Assembly (NCBI GenBank): GCA_028023455.1
Contig: JAQFVV010012405.1
Span: 4,345,149-4,409,148 of the forward strand
Direction: 5' to 3'
Length of the DNA: 64,000 bases
Source: Epiperipatus broadwayi
Taxonomy: Eukaryota; Onychophora; Udeonychophora; Euonychophora; Peripatidae
Notes under the pieces: generated by a model
What the model saw: only the letters and a program-made list of their open reading frames with translations
Told to the model about the DNA's origin: nothing
Databases searched by the model: none
In this document: positions 45,230 through 57,868 of the stretch, in pieces
Numbering within the stretch: the stretch's first letter is position 1
Layout: each line of letters opens with the position of its first letter
Made by a program: the position numbers and the translations under genes

Positions 45230-45765
45230 AATATTGAAATATTTTCAATGGAATTGCTTAAGTTGGTTATGAGATTGAACAAATTAACAATACTTTATGT
45301 CAATTTAAAAAGAATTACAGTGATTTAAAAGAATTGAAGATTGATAATTAAAAAATGGATATCTATTCCATATATTTCAAACACTCAAGTGAAATTTTTT
45401 AAGAACATATATAAGGATGTGTTAAATGTTTTATTTTGTGTTACAAATAACATTAATAAGTTATTGAATAATTTTAAAAGTATTATGTCTTTCAAGCGAA
45501 AAAGTAACATTGTGTATCAAATTTTTTATGGGGTGTTGTTATCATATATAGATGAATGGAGGTGAAAAAAGATTAAAGGAGCATGTGAAAAGTAAAAATA
45601 ATAATGTTTTAATGATTGCTTTGGTTTTCTTGGATCATGAAAAGATATGTAAATATAAATTTATGTTTGATATCAAAAGAAGATTCTTCATGAAAAGAAA
45701 AACCATAACAAAAGAAAAATTAAGAAGACAATTTTAGTGAATAGAAATAAAATGAATATAATTAA
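45230..45765 (+). pseudogene. PLE linker and GIY-YIG endonuclease, frameshifted
   Basis: The linker (KKWISIPYI at about 45350, then NVLFCVTNNINKL) continues in the frame of 45341-45565 to VYQIFYG and SYIDEWR. A frameshift near 45552 moves the rest, KRLKEHVKSKN and FLDHEK, to another frame. Conserved positions seen are the YI(D) turn, a following Arg and the RLKEH block. Frameshift plus Gly to Asp in the YIG motif make endonuclease activity unlikely. Confidence 0.8.
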
Positions 45766-45968
45766 TAAACAAGCTGCTGGCATTAAAATTCAGGATTCAT
45801 GGGATTTGAGTTGATGACTTTCATTTCCATTGTTTTCTTTTTTTAAATTTAATGGCAGTTGATGAGAGTCAAGGAATTAACCAAAAGTACTTTTGCAGAT
45901 TGAAAGACTGTATATAATAGTTAATTACCATTATATTTATTATTTTTATTGTTATTACAATAGTTTTT

Positions 45969-46400
45969 AAGTAACAGACATTTTATTTGTACTAAGTATA
46001 TGTAGTAATTACAAGTAGTGATCAAGCAAATTTCAAATTTGTCAACACCCTTCCCTACTTTAAATTTCTCAATTTTGCATACAGCAGGATATTACTTTGG
46101 ACCAAAATGGGGACACTGCCTAACCACTTTATAATTTCTTTATGGAATAATTAATAACTGCTATAAAAAAAAATAATTAAATAAAGATCAAAATTCTTTA
46201 TACATTCCTTTTCACACTATTCTTACACCAGAGGGAGATAACATTAAGTTTTTTCTATATCAGAAGAATATCAGATAAGCAAACAAAGATTTTTCTTTTA
46301 ATTTGTTTAGTCTTAGAGCAATAATATTTATCAATATTAATTATTATTGTGTATGAAAGTGTAATTAATAGTTAAGAGTATTTGAAAGATTGAAAATTGT
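45969..46400. other. Spacer between PLE pair and LINE
   Basis: AT-rich, no gene. 46020-46120 is a minor repeat also at 32.06 kb. Confidence 0.4.
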
Positions 46401-46641
46401 GTTTTTTATTTGTTTTAAAGTTTTTTCAGTTTGTTATTTATATATATAGAAATTTTTTAAAAAAGTTATTATTATTTATTTTTTGTTTTGTTTTATTATT
46501 TATATATTGTTATTTTATATATAGAATTATTATTATTATTTTATTTTTAAAAATGTTATTTTGTTGATTAGTTTTTGTAAATTTGTTATTAAAAGATTTA
46601 CTTTTAAGAAAAATATAACGAAAAAACGTAAAATAAAAAAT

Positions 46642-47558
46642 ATGGATTGTATTTGTATTTCAAAATGTTTATATAATCGGAAAAAAGAAATTAAGCATGC
46701 TGTGGTAGAATGTAATATATGTGATGAGGTATATCACTTAAATGTTTAAATAAGACTAGGAAGGATGTAAAAGATTTATGGTTATGTAGTCAGTGTATAA
46801 ATATGATAAAAGAGGTGAGAAAGTGTTTTCAAAGTGTAGATAGTCGAAGGATAGTGGGTGAAGAAAGTAATAGTGTAATGGAGATGATTAGTCAAAGAAT
46901 AAATAAGATAGAGGAAGAACTGAAGGATGTAGAAGTAAAATTAAAATCATTAGAAATAAAATGTGAGGAGATAAAGGAATTATTGAGTAGGAATGATAAG
47001 GAAGAAACAGATAAGAAGGACCAGAAGGTATTAGAAAATGTTATGGATGGAGTAGAAAAAGTAGATTATGAAACAGTATTGATTGGAGATTCACTAATTA
47101 GAGAATGTGGGGATATAATTGCAAGGGAAAATAGAAGTAGGTATGTTACAGTATGTTTGCCTGAAGCTAGAATTAGGGATGTAGCAGATAAAGTTAAAAA
47201 GCAAGGTAGTAGAGATGGGTATGTTATGGTGGGGACTAATAATTTATTAGAATCATCAGAGAGAATAATGGATGCGTATGTAGATTTGATTAGAAATTTG
47301 ATTATCATTAAAGGAAGAGTAGGAATAGTTGGATTATTACCAAGGTTTGACAAGAGTTATTTGTTAAATAGGGCATGTTCTATAAATGAGAGATTGAAAA
47401 AATTGTGTGAGAGAAATAACATTATGTTTATGGATGTGTGGGATTGTTTTATTGGAAAGAGAGAGTTATATAGTAAAGATGGGTTGCATTTAGGAAAACA
47501 AGGAAGTGAAGTTTTAGGGAGTTTGATTTATAAAGAATTTTTTCTGGGAAACTTATAA
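46642..47558 (+). pseudogene. LINE ORF1: PHD finger + coiled coil + SGNH esterase
   Basis: A first frame (ATG 46642) carries paired cysteines and EVYHL of a PHD finger. Its last cysteines (LWLCSQC, about 46780-46800) lie in the next frame after a one-base slip near 46740. The second frame (46803-47558, 251 residues) has a heptad-rich coiled coil at about 24-65. An SGNH hydrolase domain follows, with GDSL at 95-98 (nucleophile Ser97), GTNN at 144-147 and DGLHL at 226-230 (Asp226, His229). Such ORF1 proteins bind element RNA and may act on lipids or membranes. The esterase triad looks intact. Confidence 0.85.
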
Positions 47559-47781
47559 AGGGGGGGGGGGTTAAATTGTAATATTATTAAAAAGAATGGA
47601 TGGAATATAAGAAGTAAGCAAAAGGAATTTGATTTTGATATAAATATGGATATGGAGAAGGAATGGGTTTGTGAAATTAATGGTAAGAAAGTAATTTATA
47701 AATGTAATGGAGAAGAAAGAATTAAAAGAATTTATAAAAGAGTAGTTAGGAAAGAAAAAATTGTAGAAACCAGAAAAGTGG

Positions 47782-50700
47782 ATGGAATTAAATAAAACAA
47801 TTGAAAATGAAGAGCTTGAGGTATTAGCAGTAGTGGAAACACATTTAAGAGAAGAAGAAGAACCTATTTTGGAATAGTTGGTATGGCAGGGTATAAATAG
47901 AAAAGAAAAGGAAAAAAGGGGTGGTGGTATAGGTGTTATATCAAAAAAATATTTAAATATTGTTAAATGTCAAGAGCATTTGTGGTTTGAAATAAGGTTG
48001 GCCATAATTTATATAGCTACTGGAGATAGTCAAATTATATTGGAGTGGAATAGTAATATATATGAATGTTTAGTTAAGGATATACAAAGTTTTAAAGAAA
48101 AGGGAAAGAGAATAATGGTTATAGGGGATATGAATGGACTTATTGAAGAAATTGATGATGTAGGTAATAAAAATGGACAGCTTTTGAAGAATTTTTGTCA
48201 GAAAGTGAATTTGAGTACTGGAAATTTATTAAATATTTATGAGGGACAATACACATGGTCCAGAAATAATATATTTCACACAATAGATTATGTATTGGTA
48301 GAGAAAGAGGGAATAAATAAAATATGGAAAATTAAGGTGTTTGATAATGAAGAAAAAGTATGCATTAGTGATCAAAATTTCATTGCAATTGAAATGGTTA
48401 GTAATGTGATGGAGAATATAAATAAAAGTAGAAATAATAATGAAAGATGTGGATGGAGAGTGAATGATAAGAATAAGTTGGAAGAGTATAAAATACAAGT
48501 TGAAGAAATAATGGAAAAATGGGTTGGGGATGAGTATAAGGACAGGTGCAAAGAAGTAGAAAAAGTGGCAAATAGGGTTTTAGGTGAAAATATTCAGAAG
48601 AATAAAAGTAATAAAAAATGAGAATTAGTAAAAGTGTAAAAGAAAGGAAAGAAGCATGTAGAGAATATAAGTGTGCTATTAAGAATAAGGAAAGTGAAAA
48701 AGATATTAATGCTAAATGGGAAAAGTATTTAGAAAAAGAAGAAGTAAAATAGATATTTATAGAGAGAGAATGAAATTGAATAGTAAATTGTTGGAAGATA
48801 TTAATATAAGTGGAAGAGATGGGAGTAAAAAATTTTGGAATTATATTAAAATGAGAAATGTAGAAGAGAGAGAGTTAGTATTACTAGATGATGAGGGAAC
48901 AGAGTGTAGTTCTAGAGAAGATTTAGAGAGAATCTTAAATAGTTATGTAATGAATATAGAAAAGATGTTAAGATGTTAGATGTGAATGATAGAGTGTTAG
49001 AAAATATGAAAGAATATAGTAATGGGAATATTAGGTTTTCAAAAAATGAACTAAATGAGGTAGAGAAAAAATTGAAAAGTGGGAAGGCAAGAGGTTTAGA
49101 TGGATGGGCAGCAGAGATGGTAATGAATTTAGGATATAGGGCAAAAGTAAAGTTATTATCCTGTTTTAATAAAATGGCACAGAATAGAGTTTTCCCAAGT
49201 AGTTGGAGTAATACAAGAGTAAGATTATTATTTAAAGGAAAGAGTAAGGATCATAGAAAGTTGAATAATTATAGACCGATAGTGGTAACATCAGTTTCAT
49301 ATAAAGTTTTCTCGTATATGGTGACTAGTAAAGTTGTAAAATCAATGGAAGGAAATAATGTAGTGGGGGAAATGCAAGGAGGTTTTAGATTAGATAGACA
49401 TATAGGAGATAGTTTATTTGTAGTTACACAACTTATGGATATGAGTAGGAATGCAGGTAAAGAGTTATATATGAGTTTTATAGATATAGAGAAGGCATAT
49501 GATAGAATATATAGAAATAGATTATGGATAAGTTTAGCAAATTTGGGAATGGATGAAACTTTAATAGATATTATTAAGAAATTATATGAAAATAATTATT
49601 ATATATATCAATTAGAGAATATAGAATCAATTAAAGTTAAAAATGGTGTGGGACTAAGGCAACGATGCCCTATGTCACCTATTTTGTTTGTGCTGTATTT
49701 GTGTGAAATGGAAAGGGCAATACAAAGATTAGAAAGAGGGATAGAGATACCATTAATAGGTAGTAAGGGAGTATATATTTTGTCAGGTCTTTTTTTTGCA
49801 GATGATATATTTTTGTGTGCAGAAAAAAGAGAAGATATGGAAGTTATGTTGAGGACATGTGCAAGGGTGGGTAAAAAGATGGGGGTTAAATTTAGTGAAG
49901 AAAAATCAAATATAATGATGGTTAATACTGGAGAAAGAGAAGATGTAGAATTTTTATTGGGAGATATTAAGTAAAGTGTGGTGAATAGATATAGTTATTT
50001 GGGAATTATTTTAAGTAATCAGAAAAATTATTTGGATGAATGGGAGAAAACATTGATAAATGAAGCAAAGAAAAGAAAAGGATTGATAAAGAAATTAACA
50101 GTGTTTTCATATAATAAATATGATGTAGCTAGAATTATATGGAAAGGAGTTGCAGCAACAGGGTTAACATATGGTAATGATGCATTATATGTTGGTAAAA
50201 AGATATTAGATTACTTAGAAAAAGCTCAAAGGGAAGTAGGAAGACATGCATTGGATGCAGAAGTATGGACAACAAGGGAGGCAATTCAAGAAGAAATGGG
50301 ATGGTCAAGTTTTCATATGAGAGATGCAAAAAGTAAAATGAAAATGTTTGGTAGATTGCAGTTTATGGATAATAAAAGAATAGCTAAAATAGTATTTAAT
50401 TGGGTTATGAGTAAAGGGTAGGTAACAAGATGGGTGAGAAAGGTAATGTGGTATGCAAAAGATTTGGATAAAGAATTTATATCAGTATATTTGTACAAAA
50501 GATGGGATGATTTTGTTAAGAGGATTATTGAGTGTTGTAGTAGTAAGGAATGGGATAAAAGAATAAACTTATTAATAAAGACTAGGGAGTTAGAGAAATG
50601 GAGAAATAGTATGTAGAGTAAAAAGAGTTTAAATATATATAGAAATAAACAGAATATTAGGTGTGAGTTAATATATGATAATAGTAAGGAAAGTAGTTTA

Positions 50701-51021
50701 TTGTTTAAGGCTCGAACAGGATCTTTAGTTACAAAAGAATATACATGTAAATGGAAAAATATGGGTGATTTATTTTGTAAATTATGTAAGGAAGGAATAG
50801 AAAATATTAGGCATTTGTTAATTGAATGTAAATGTTTGAAAACAGAAAGGGTACATATAATGAAGTTGTGGAAAAATAAATATGAAAAGAGTGATTATAC
50901 AGAAAGTGAATTATTGGTTTTTATGCTGGGTTTGGGAAAAGATAAGGGGGATTTAGATATAAAGGTTATAGAGTTGACAAAGATTATGTTGTGGAAATGG
51001 GATAGAGCAGATTATGAGTAA
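47782..51021 (+). pseudogene. LINE ORF2: APE endonuclease + reverse transcriptase
   Basis: EN motifs: ETHL (47836), GDMN (48124-48135), YTWSR (about 48250), IDYVLV (about 48286). The final SDH motif reads SDQ (48367-48375), losing the catalytic His. RT: FPSSW, NNYRPI, motif A FIDIEKAYD (about 49476), GLRQRCPMSP, and catalytic FADD (49795-49806). A CxxC..H..C knuckle (CKLC..HLLIEC, about 50776-50832) lies near the end. In-frame stops occur at 47875, 48619, 49972, 50419 and 50614, and the frame shifts about three times between 48618 and 48980. Hence it is not autonomous now. The protein would nick target DNA and prime reverse transcription of element RNA. Confidence 0.88.
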
Positions 51022-51137
51022 ATTTGGAGTGGGGAATGTAAAATAAGTGGCTAACAGGTTTATCAGGTCATAATTGCCGAGATATTCTTGACTTCGTTTA
51101 AGGAGAAGCCATAATACATCGCATCACATCACACAAA

Positions 51138-51390
51138 TATGAACAAAGTGATTATACAGAAAGTGAGTTATTGATTTTTATGCTGGGTTTGGGAAAAGAT
51201 AAGGGGGATTTAGATATGAAGGCCATGGAGTTGACAAAGATTATGTTGTGAAAATGGGATGGAGCAGATTATGGGTAAACTTAGAGTGGGGAGTGGAAAG
51301 GAAAGGTAAAGTGGCTAACAGGTTTATCTGGGCATAGTTGCTGAGAGATTTCTGATTCCGTATAAGGAGAAGTCACAGTGCATCACATCA
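51138..51390 (+). mobile_element. 5'-truncated LINE 3' end, tandem copy 2
   Basis: Repeats 50878-51137: the ORF2 tail ('gtgattatacagaaagtga', 'gggtttgggaaaagataagg') plus 3' UTR, ending 'catcacatcacaa'. It joins the tail of the preceding LINE directly. Confidence 0.9.
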
Positions 51391-51578
51391 CAACATATAA
51401 AGACTATAGAGTTGACAAAGATTATGTTGTGGAAATGGGATGGAGCAGATTATGAGTAAACTTAGGGTGGGGAGTGGAAAGGGAAGGTAAAGTGGCTAAC
51501 AGGTTTCTCTGGACATAGTTGTTGAGAGATTCCTGACTCCATTTAAGAAGAAGTCACAGTGTATCACATCACAAACAT
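51391..51578 (+). mobile_element. 5'-truncated LINE 3' end, tandem copy 3
   Basis: A third 3' terminus, starting deeper ('atataaagactatagagttg', equivalent to about 50955) and ending 'tatcacatcacaaac'. All three tails are in the same orientation, each beginning at the CATCACA tail of the one before. Confidence 0.9.
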
Positions 51579-52049
51579 CTTATAAAACTGTAAATGTTGG
51601 ACTACAATGAATATACAAAATAATTAAAACAGTATTGAATATATGCAACTACACAGGACTCAAATCCATCATGTTGCATATGGAATTTAATAAAATTTGA
51701 AATGCTAGAATAAATTATGTTAAAAAATGGCAACCAATAGCAGTAATGGTCAACATGTAATACTGTGTTGTCTAATTAATTCAATCTTCCTTTGAATACA
51801 AAACCTTACACACATCTCATTTGTTCAAAACTTCTAAAACCAAATTTGGAACGTTAGCTTGAATTGTAGAAATTTTATATATAAAATCAAAGAGTCATAT
51901 TTCATAAGTATGACAGATAATTTATTAATTTAACAAAATATTATATTAATATACATATATTATGAAAAGTTGAGCATTCGTGTGGTAACATTAATGTTAT
52001 GGGTCTTTAATAAGACTGATTTTTTTTTAATTTTTAAATTACATTTTTT

Positions 52050-52150
52050 AACGCGATGCGATGGACTGTGGCTTCTCCTTTTCGGAGTCAGAAATCTCTC
52101 AGCCACTATGCTCAGAGGAACAAATGATATTCAGAATGGCAGTGACGCCA
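52050..52150 (-). mobile_element. LINE 3' end fragment, reverse orientation
   Basis: Minus strand reads 'gcatagtggctgagagattt', 'ctgactccgaaaaggagaag' and 'cagtccatcgcatcgcg'. This is the same 3' UTR and tail as at 51.1-51.6 kb with substitutions. The tail form CATCGC matches the first tail rather than the later two. Confidence 0.8.
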
Positions 52151-52919
52151 TAAGTTGGCTATAGTTTTTATTTACTTATATACTGATATTTTGAAAATTG
52201 TAGGGTTAATTTCAGTATTTTGTTATATATATATATGCTTGCTTTGCATTCTTATTTACACATAAAAGTTTGCCTAGTTAGGGAAAGAATTGGTAATGAA
52301 TATTTAATTTAATGTTACCTAATAATTTAATTGTGCATTGGTGTATTGGTTTATTATATTTGATATTTTATATACTATTGGTTTATTGGCTAATATAGTT
52401 GCAGATTTTTTTTTTTTTTAACAATTGCTAGGTAGGACTAATTTAAAGGAAGTACTTATAATTTGATTTTGACTTATATTTAGGCAAAGACGTGTAGAGT
52501 ATCAAAAAAAGTAAAAACATTCCATTGAAAACTGCCAAAAATAAAACGATTGTATTATAACATTGTTGCTTCAATAATGTATCTTTTTTTAATATCTTTA
52601 TAGATTGCAATTAAGAGTGTACAAACATATTTCAAATTATATATCAATGTTCTAATGTATTTTGCAAATATTAAAGTTATTAACGTATAACATTACCGGT
52701 AATATTTGGAAGAATAAAGAAAAAACAGAATATAATTAGTGATAAATTATTAATATTATATTTAACAATTCATATATATATACATTTATTTCGGTAAGCC
52801 TTAAATTGAAATTCATTTGCAAGGATTCTAAAAACTATTTCGTCACAGGAAATGTATCTTTTTATTCATAATAAACAATTATATCTATAATTTAGTAGAT
52901 TATTAAAAAATTATAACAG
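52151..52919. other. AT-rich non-coding stretch
   Basis: Nothing recognised. Confidence 0.45.
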
Positions 52920-52954
52920 GATCTTGCTTCATCTTAATCTGTTCTTTCGCTTTC

Positions 52955-53190
52955 CATATTTATTGATTGGCATTATGGGAAATGTGCCAGCTGTTTGAAT
53001 ATGCGCAATGCAAAAATCCAATCTGGACAAGGCGCGTGAAGGTGGGGTGACAGGTGCAAGCAAAGGTGAGGATGATTTCAACCGATTAGACGTAAAGTTG
53101 ACAAGCGTGAAGAGAAGTAAAGAAGATAAAATGCATAAGTTAGTCTAAACAACATCTAGACTCCAGGAGCAAACATACAAACGCGGTGCA
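52955..53190 (+). promoter_or_regulatory. GC-richer promoter-like block
   Basis: A CpG-containing island in very AT-rich DNA. On the minus strand 'ttcccataatgccaatca' (about 52965-52982) resembles a ZNF143/Staf-type site joined to an inverted CCAAT box. On the plus strand, donor-like 'aag|gtgggg' and 'aaag|gtgagg' follow short ATG frames. It could be the promoter and first exon of an unseen gene. No coding exon is supported. Confidence 0.3.
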
Positions 53191-54830
53191 ATTTAAAACC
53201 GTGTAATGATTTTTAAGAATGTGACGTGTTTTCAGCAGGATAGTCTATTATTTTTTAATGAAAAGCTTATAGAATAAATTAAATTATATTTTTACAACTA
53301 TTTATTTGTTTTGCTTATTAAATAATACAAACTGATTCTTATTAATTTTGTTTATTTAAAATTAATCTTATTTATCGTTTACTACATATAATTAATTAAG
53401 CAGCAAAAAAATGTTAATGTATTACCATAAAATCATTTAAGAAAAGTATTTGTAATCTTAAGTGCCTGAATGTAATTAACTTTATAGATATATCTATTTA
53501 TAGTGACTATATATGCATATTTATGACTATTCAATATAAAAATGCATATAAAATATGCATGCACATATCTTAATGTACACACATGTATATACATTTTTAC
53601 ATAGGTTAAGTTTGCGATCTGAATGTAGGCTGAGTAATATGATTAAGCGATAAAGAGATGGACAATTATCAATCCGAATACCATAATTCAAAAACTATTA
53701 TCTGGACAAAATTGTAAAATATTGTTTTGGTTTATTATTAATGCTACATAAAAGTTTTGAGCTGTAATATATATGAGAATATTCTGTATTTTACAGTGTT
53801 TTTATTGATATACAAATCAATATAATTTACAAAAAATATTTTAATATATACAAACTTTAGATAATAAAGCTTAATATACATTTAAACTTTCAGCAGAATT
53901 TGAGTTTATATGAAGTGGGAAAATGTTTAGTAAAATAGGAATGTGAAATATTCACAAATCCAAAGAAGCTTTGGGTCTATACATTTCATATTTGTAGCAA
54001 TCTACGTATAATTAATTAGTGCAGGTGGAGCTCACAATGTTATTTTTTTAGCCCAAATTACAAGAATACATATTCCTATAATTCTAGTGCATAACCCTAT
54101 ACTGAAACATCTGTATTAGATGTTTCAAAGATTAAAATGTCCTAATGTTTACTCTTTGTTTGTAGAAGCATAGTAAACATGCTGTTTAGGAGCGATTTAA
54201 GATTGTTGCTTATTTAAATTTCATGCTCTTTATTTGAATTAGTTCATGTTTCAATATTTAAAAGCGAATAGCAGACAGTTTCAAAGAGGTACTTTTTTGG
54301 ACTGGCTACTTTGAAATACAGACTCATATATTTAATCACAGAGTGCATAGCTGAATTTCTTAATGTTGGAGGACATATTCGTGTATATATTTTATAGACT
54401 AATTTGTCCTGTAGAGTTGACTACTTAAATATTCTTTGCATATGTACATTTTCTTTTCATTTAGATTAAGTAATATATTTATATATTCAATATATATATA
54501 TATTTAAATATATATATTATACTGTTTTATATATCTATCTTTAAAATCATTTTTCTTTATTTTTCTGTAATTAGTACACTAACTAGGCTCAACATCTTAT
54601 GTTAGTATCTTTGTTTTCTTACTTTTCCTTCTTTTGTAATCATTTTCCAATATTTAAATATTTAATGTCAATTATTATTATTAGTCATTTATTAAACTAG
54701 AGATTATCCAATTATGAATAATACTTCTGTAGTATAATGTTCACTACACCACTCTCACACAAGATGAGGACTGGTTTCTATCTGCTTTTAAGACTTTGTA
54801 GAGGGATGTGATTATAAACATATAACCAAA
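53191..54830. other. AT-rich non-coding stretch
   Basis: No gene or repeat family recognised. 54690-54730 ('aaactagagattatcc') is an HH-A outer word also at 26.33 kb. Confidence 0.45.
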
Positions 54831-54910
54831 GGCATGTGAAAAAGATGCATGATTCCCAAGATGTGTATTTCATAATGAACCAGCATTCATCAGTTGGTCC
54901 AGACCACAAA
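54831..54910 (-). mobile_element. HH-A fragment with hammerhead core
   Basis: Minus strand: GGACCAA, CTGATGA (rc of 54886-54892), A, TGC..(T)TA stem II decayed, T, GAAA, then ATACACATC and TTGGG. CUGAUGA and GAAA are intact, stem II is partly lost. Confidence 0.65.
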
Positions 54911-56460
54911 CTCTTACATTTTTATTATTGTTTAGTGACGGCACAACTTTAACACAAACCACTTAATTATTATTGCTACTGTTTTTTTTTTTTCATATTA
55001 TTTCAAAGCTTTATTAACTTTTGTTCCATAAGGTTTCATGTTACCATAGCATTTTGGTAATCCCTTTACCATTTTTAACTTTACTGATTCAAAAAAACTT
55101 TTTAATTGGAATATATAAAGTATAAGCAGTATCACTCTCTGGTTTCTCTATTACCTGCTGGAATCAGGCTCCTACATCTATTAGCTTTTCATCTACAAGT
55201 ACAAAAAGTTGCCAACATACACAGATTTGTATTCTGATATTTTGACTCAGCTGATAAGTAATGAATATGAGGTTATTAGATTTTATTCTCTAATCATTTT
55301 TTCATCATTTCCCTTGTATGTATTCCATACCAAGTCAATCTCTCAACTTCTGATTGTTTTCTACAGGCATTCATGGAATACTATTTCAAAACCTTTTAAA
55401 CCCTAAGATTCATTAAACCCAATATATATATACTTTTTAATCTTTTTTTTAACTATAATTTATTTTTTTTACATAAAGGTTATTATAGTATTCATTTAAT
55501 TAATCATCTTAAGACTTTAAAACATACATCAGTATTTTGAAAGGTAAGGGAGTATTTTTTACAAAACCACATTGAATACATTTAAAAATCTGAGATATTA
55601 ACACAAAATAAATTTTTATAAATAATTTCAATAATGATGATGATGTTGATAATAATAATTCAATTCAGCTTTATTACTTTTTTTAGAACAATTGCAATTT
55701 AAAGAAAAGTACGTTTATATATTACTTATATTCTGTTATTTAATATATCAGATAAATATTACATTGTATTATTATTTATAATTCTAGGGGAAAAAGAAAT
55801 AATTGCAGAACAATAGGTTTAAATTTATTTCCAGTAAATTTTATTTTTACTCCCAAATTATAATGTTTTTGAATATCAATCATAGAGAAATATTATTCGT
55901 TATAGCTAATTTTTTCTCAATAATTTTAGTGAAAGTTCTATTGTTTATCATATCTCTTCTTTTTTTTAATTCTAGATTCATATCTAAATGTAAATTATTG
56001 TCTATATGAGCATATTTAACAACTTTATATATCATTTGCAATAAATCCATTTATTATTACTGCTGTATTTAATTATATAATCATTTGCAATTTACGATTA
56101 TTTACTTTAATATATGGGTTCCATATAACTGAACTGCATTCTAGTACAGACATTACTATTGATTTGAATAAATATATTTTTGTATTATTAAAAAACAATT
56201 TGTCATAGCTTTAGAAAGAGCTCATTGTTTTTTTTAATTCACAATAGTATTTAAGCGAATATTAAATAATTCTGTCGATGATAATGTGATGTCTAAATCT
56301 TTATAATTATCAATTCTTTCTATAGTTTTGGTATTTATAGTGTAGTCTCTGAATCAAAAGTTAGATTTACAAGTAAAATTATAGTTTTGCATTTTATTGT
56401 GATTTATTTCCATTTAATTTTGTAAGCATTTTGTATTAAATTATTAATATTTGCTTGTAA
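54911..56460. other. AT-rich non-coding stretch
   Basis: Hydrophobic short frames on both strands reflect AT richness. No feature supported. Confidence 0.45.
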
Positions 56461-56474
56461 ATAATAATAGTATG

Positions 56475-56712
<238 letters not shown>

Positions 56713-56939
56713 TAAATAGGTAACTGTTTACAAAAAATATATATTTCTAGTTTTTTTGTGTTTAATCTTAAAGTACTGTTTATTTCAATTTGCTATATCT
56801 CATTTTGTTTTTGGCAACTACTTTTACACTTAAAGCTTCAATTTAACAATGAAATCATATTTGCTATATAGTAAGTTTTCTGTTTGAGCTCAAATGAAAT
56901 AAAAAAATCGTAGATGCTATGATCAAACAAAATTTTTGT

Positions 56940-57725
56940 TAAAGGTAGTTTGTGATTGTATGTAATCTTTGGTGCGTTTTTTACGACTTGACTCATTGCC
57001 ACTTGAAGTCACTCAAATTCCGTCATTTTTAATGCTACGGTAAAGATTTTACCATCATTTGAAAGGTTATAAAAAGTTCTGTAAGATTCTGCCCTCTCTT
57101 GAATTATTTTACAAGTAAAAAAATCAATAAAACTGCTGCTAAAGATCTAACAAAGAAGAAAGCTTAGTGCTGATTAGATCTTAGCCATCAAGGACATTCT
57201 GATTGGCTGTCAAGGACAAAGAAAACTGCCTAATCAAAGAAAAATGCTATGATCTTTTTTATTTTATTTTATAAATAATAAACAAATGTTTTAGACCATT
57301 TAAAAAGTATTTTTTGACAAATTATATAATTTTGATAAAATATGCTAAAAATAAAATTATTTTAGAAAAATATTTAAGATTTTAGCAAAAAAATATTTAT
57401 TTTTCCTCAGCATAAAACTGAGAAAAAAATCAACTATGTCAGCAACTCTTTTTAATTGGTCTCTAACTTTCATTTTTAAATTTGCTGCTATTGAATATTT
57501 CTATAATAAATAAATAGAAATTTATTTTTGAAAAAACTTTCGTTCACTTTGATAACCTGACAAATTATTAATATACTTTCTACAAATGAAATTAAAGTGA
57601 ATATAATATTAAAAGATTAATATATTTTGAGGCTTGAGTGTGATTTTGACCAATTAAAAGTTTACACTTTTACCTCACTTGGCCAATAAAGTAACAGCTG
57701 CTATTAACACCCTTAACTCAATTTA
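56940..57725 (-). mobile_element. piggyBac-type MITE, diverged second copy
   Basis: In reverse orientation it follows the whole of 33455-34200: 'aacgaaagttttttcaaaaa', 'tctatttatttatt', 'gccaatcagaatgtccttg', 'acagaactttttataacc' and 'gagtgacttcaagtgg'. Ends are too diverged to define the target duplication. TTAA occurs near both. Confidence 0.7.
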
Positions 57726-57868
57726 TTAATGGATTATAAAAACTTGTAAGGAATATTGTAAAACATAGATAAATAAAAAAAAATCTATTATTTTATTCAT
57801 TTTTAATTAAAAATTATCAAAATAATGAATATTTTATTATATGTAAACAAGATCTATTAATTTAGCTA

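Larger units (their letters stand above)
44591..45968 (+). mobile_element. Penelope-like element, plus copy of the pair
   Basis: A mirror of 43205-44590. The junction (about 44565-44630) contains two abutting copies of 'attttttattttgta' and 'aaaatatagtgattaataag', so both copies begin at the same RT codon. The 3' UTR ends in 'ccattatatttattattttt' and 'attgttattaca', found also in reverse at 40.34 and 1.33 kb. The two arms differ at many positions, so the pair is old and not a recent assembly duplication. Confidence 0.88.
46400..51137 (+). mobile_element. CR1-group LINE, nearly full length
   Basis: Order: AT-rich 5' UTR, ORF1 (PHD finger, coiled coil, SGNH esterase), a G10 run, ORF2 (APE endonuclease, RT, C-terminal zinc knuckle), short 3' UTR and a 'catcgcatcacatcac' tail. 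Esterase-type ORF1 points to the CR1/L2-related groups. Open frames remain long despite a handful of stops and frameshifts, so the copy is fairly young. The exact 5' end is not visible and no target duplication was found. Confidence 0.85.

Noticed and set aside
47066-47353. Minus-strand 95-residue frame
   Set aside because: It is the shadow of the SGNH esterase region of LINE ORF1 on the opposite strand.
49978-50616. Alternative genetic code, suggested by several in-frame TAA and TAG in LINE ORF2
   Set aside because: The stops are few, occur together with frameshifts, and other long frames end normally; ordinary decay explains them.
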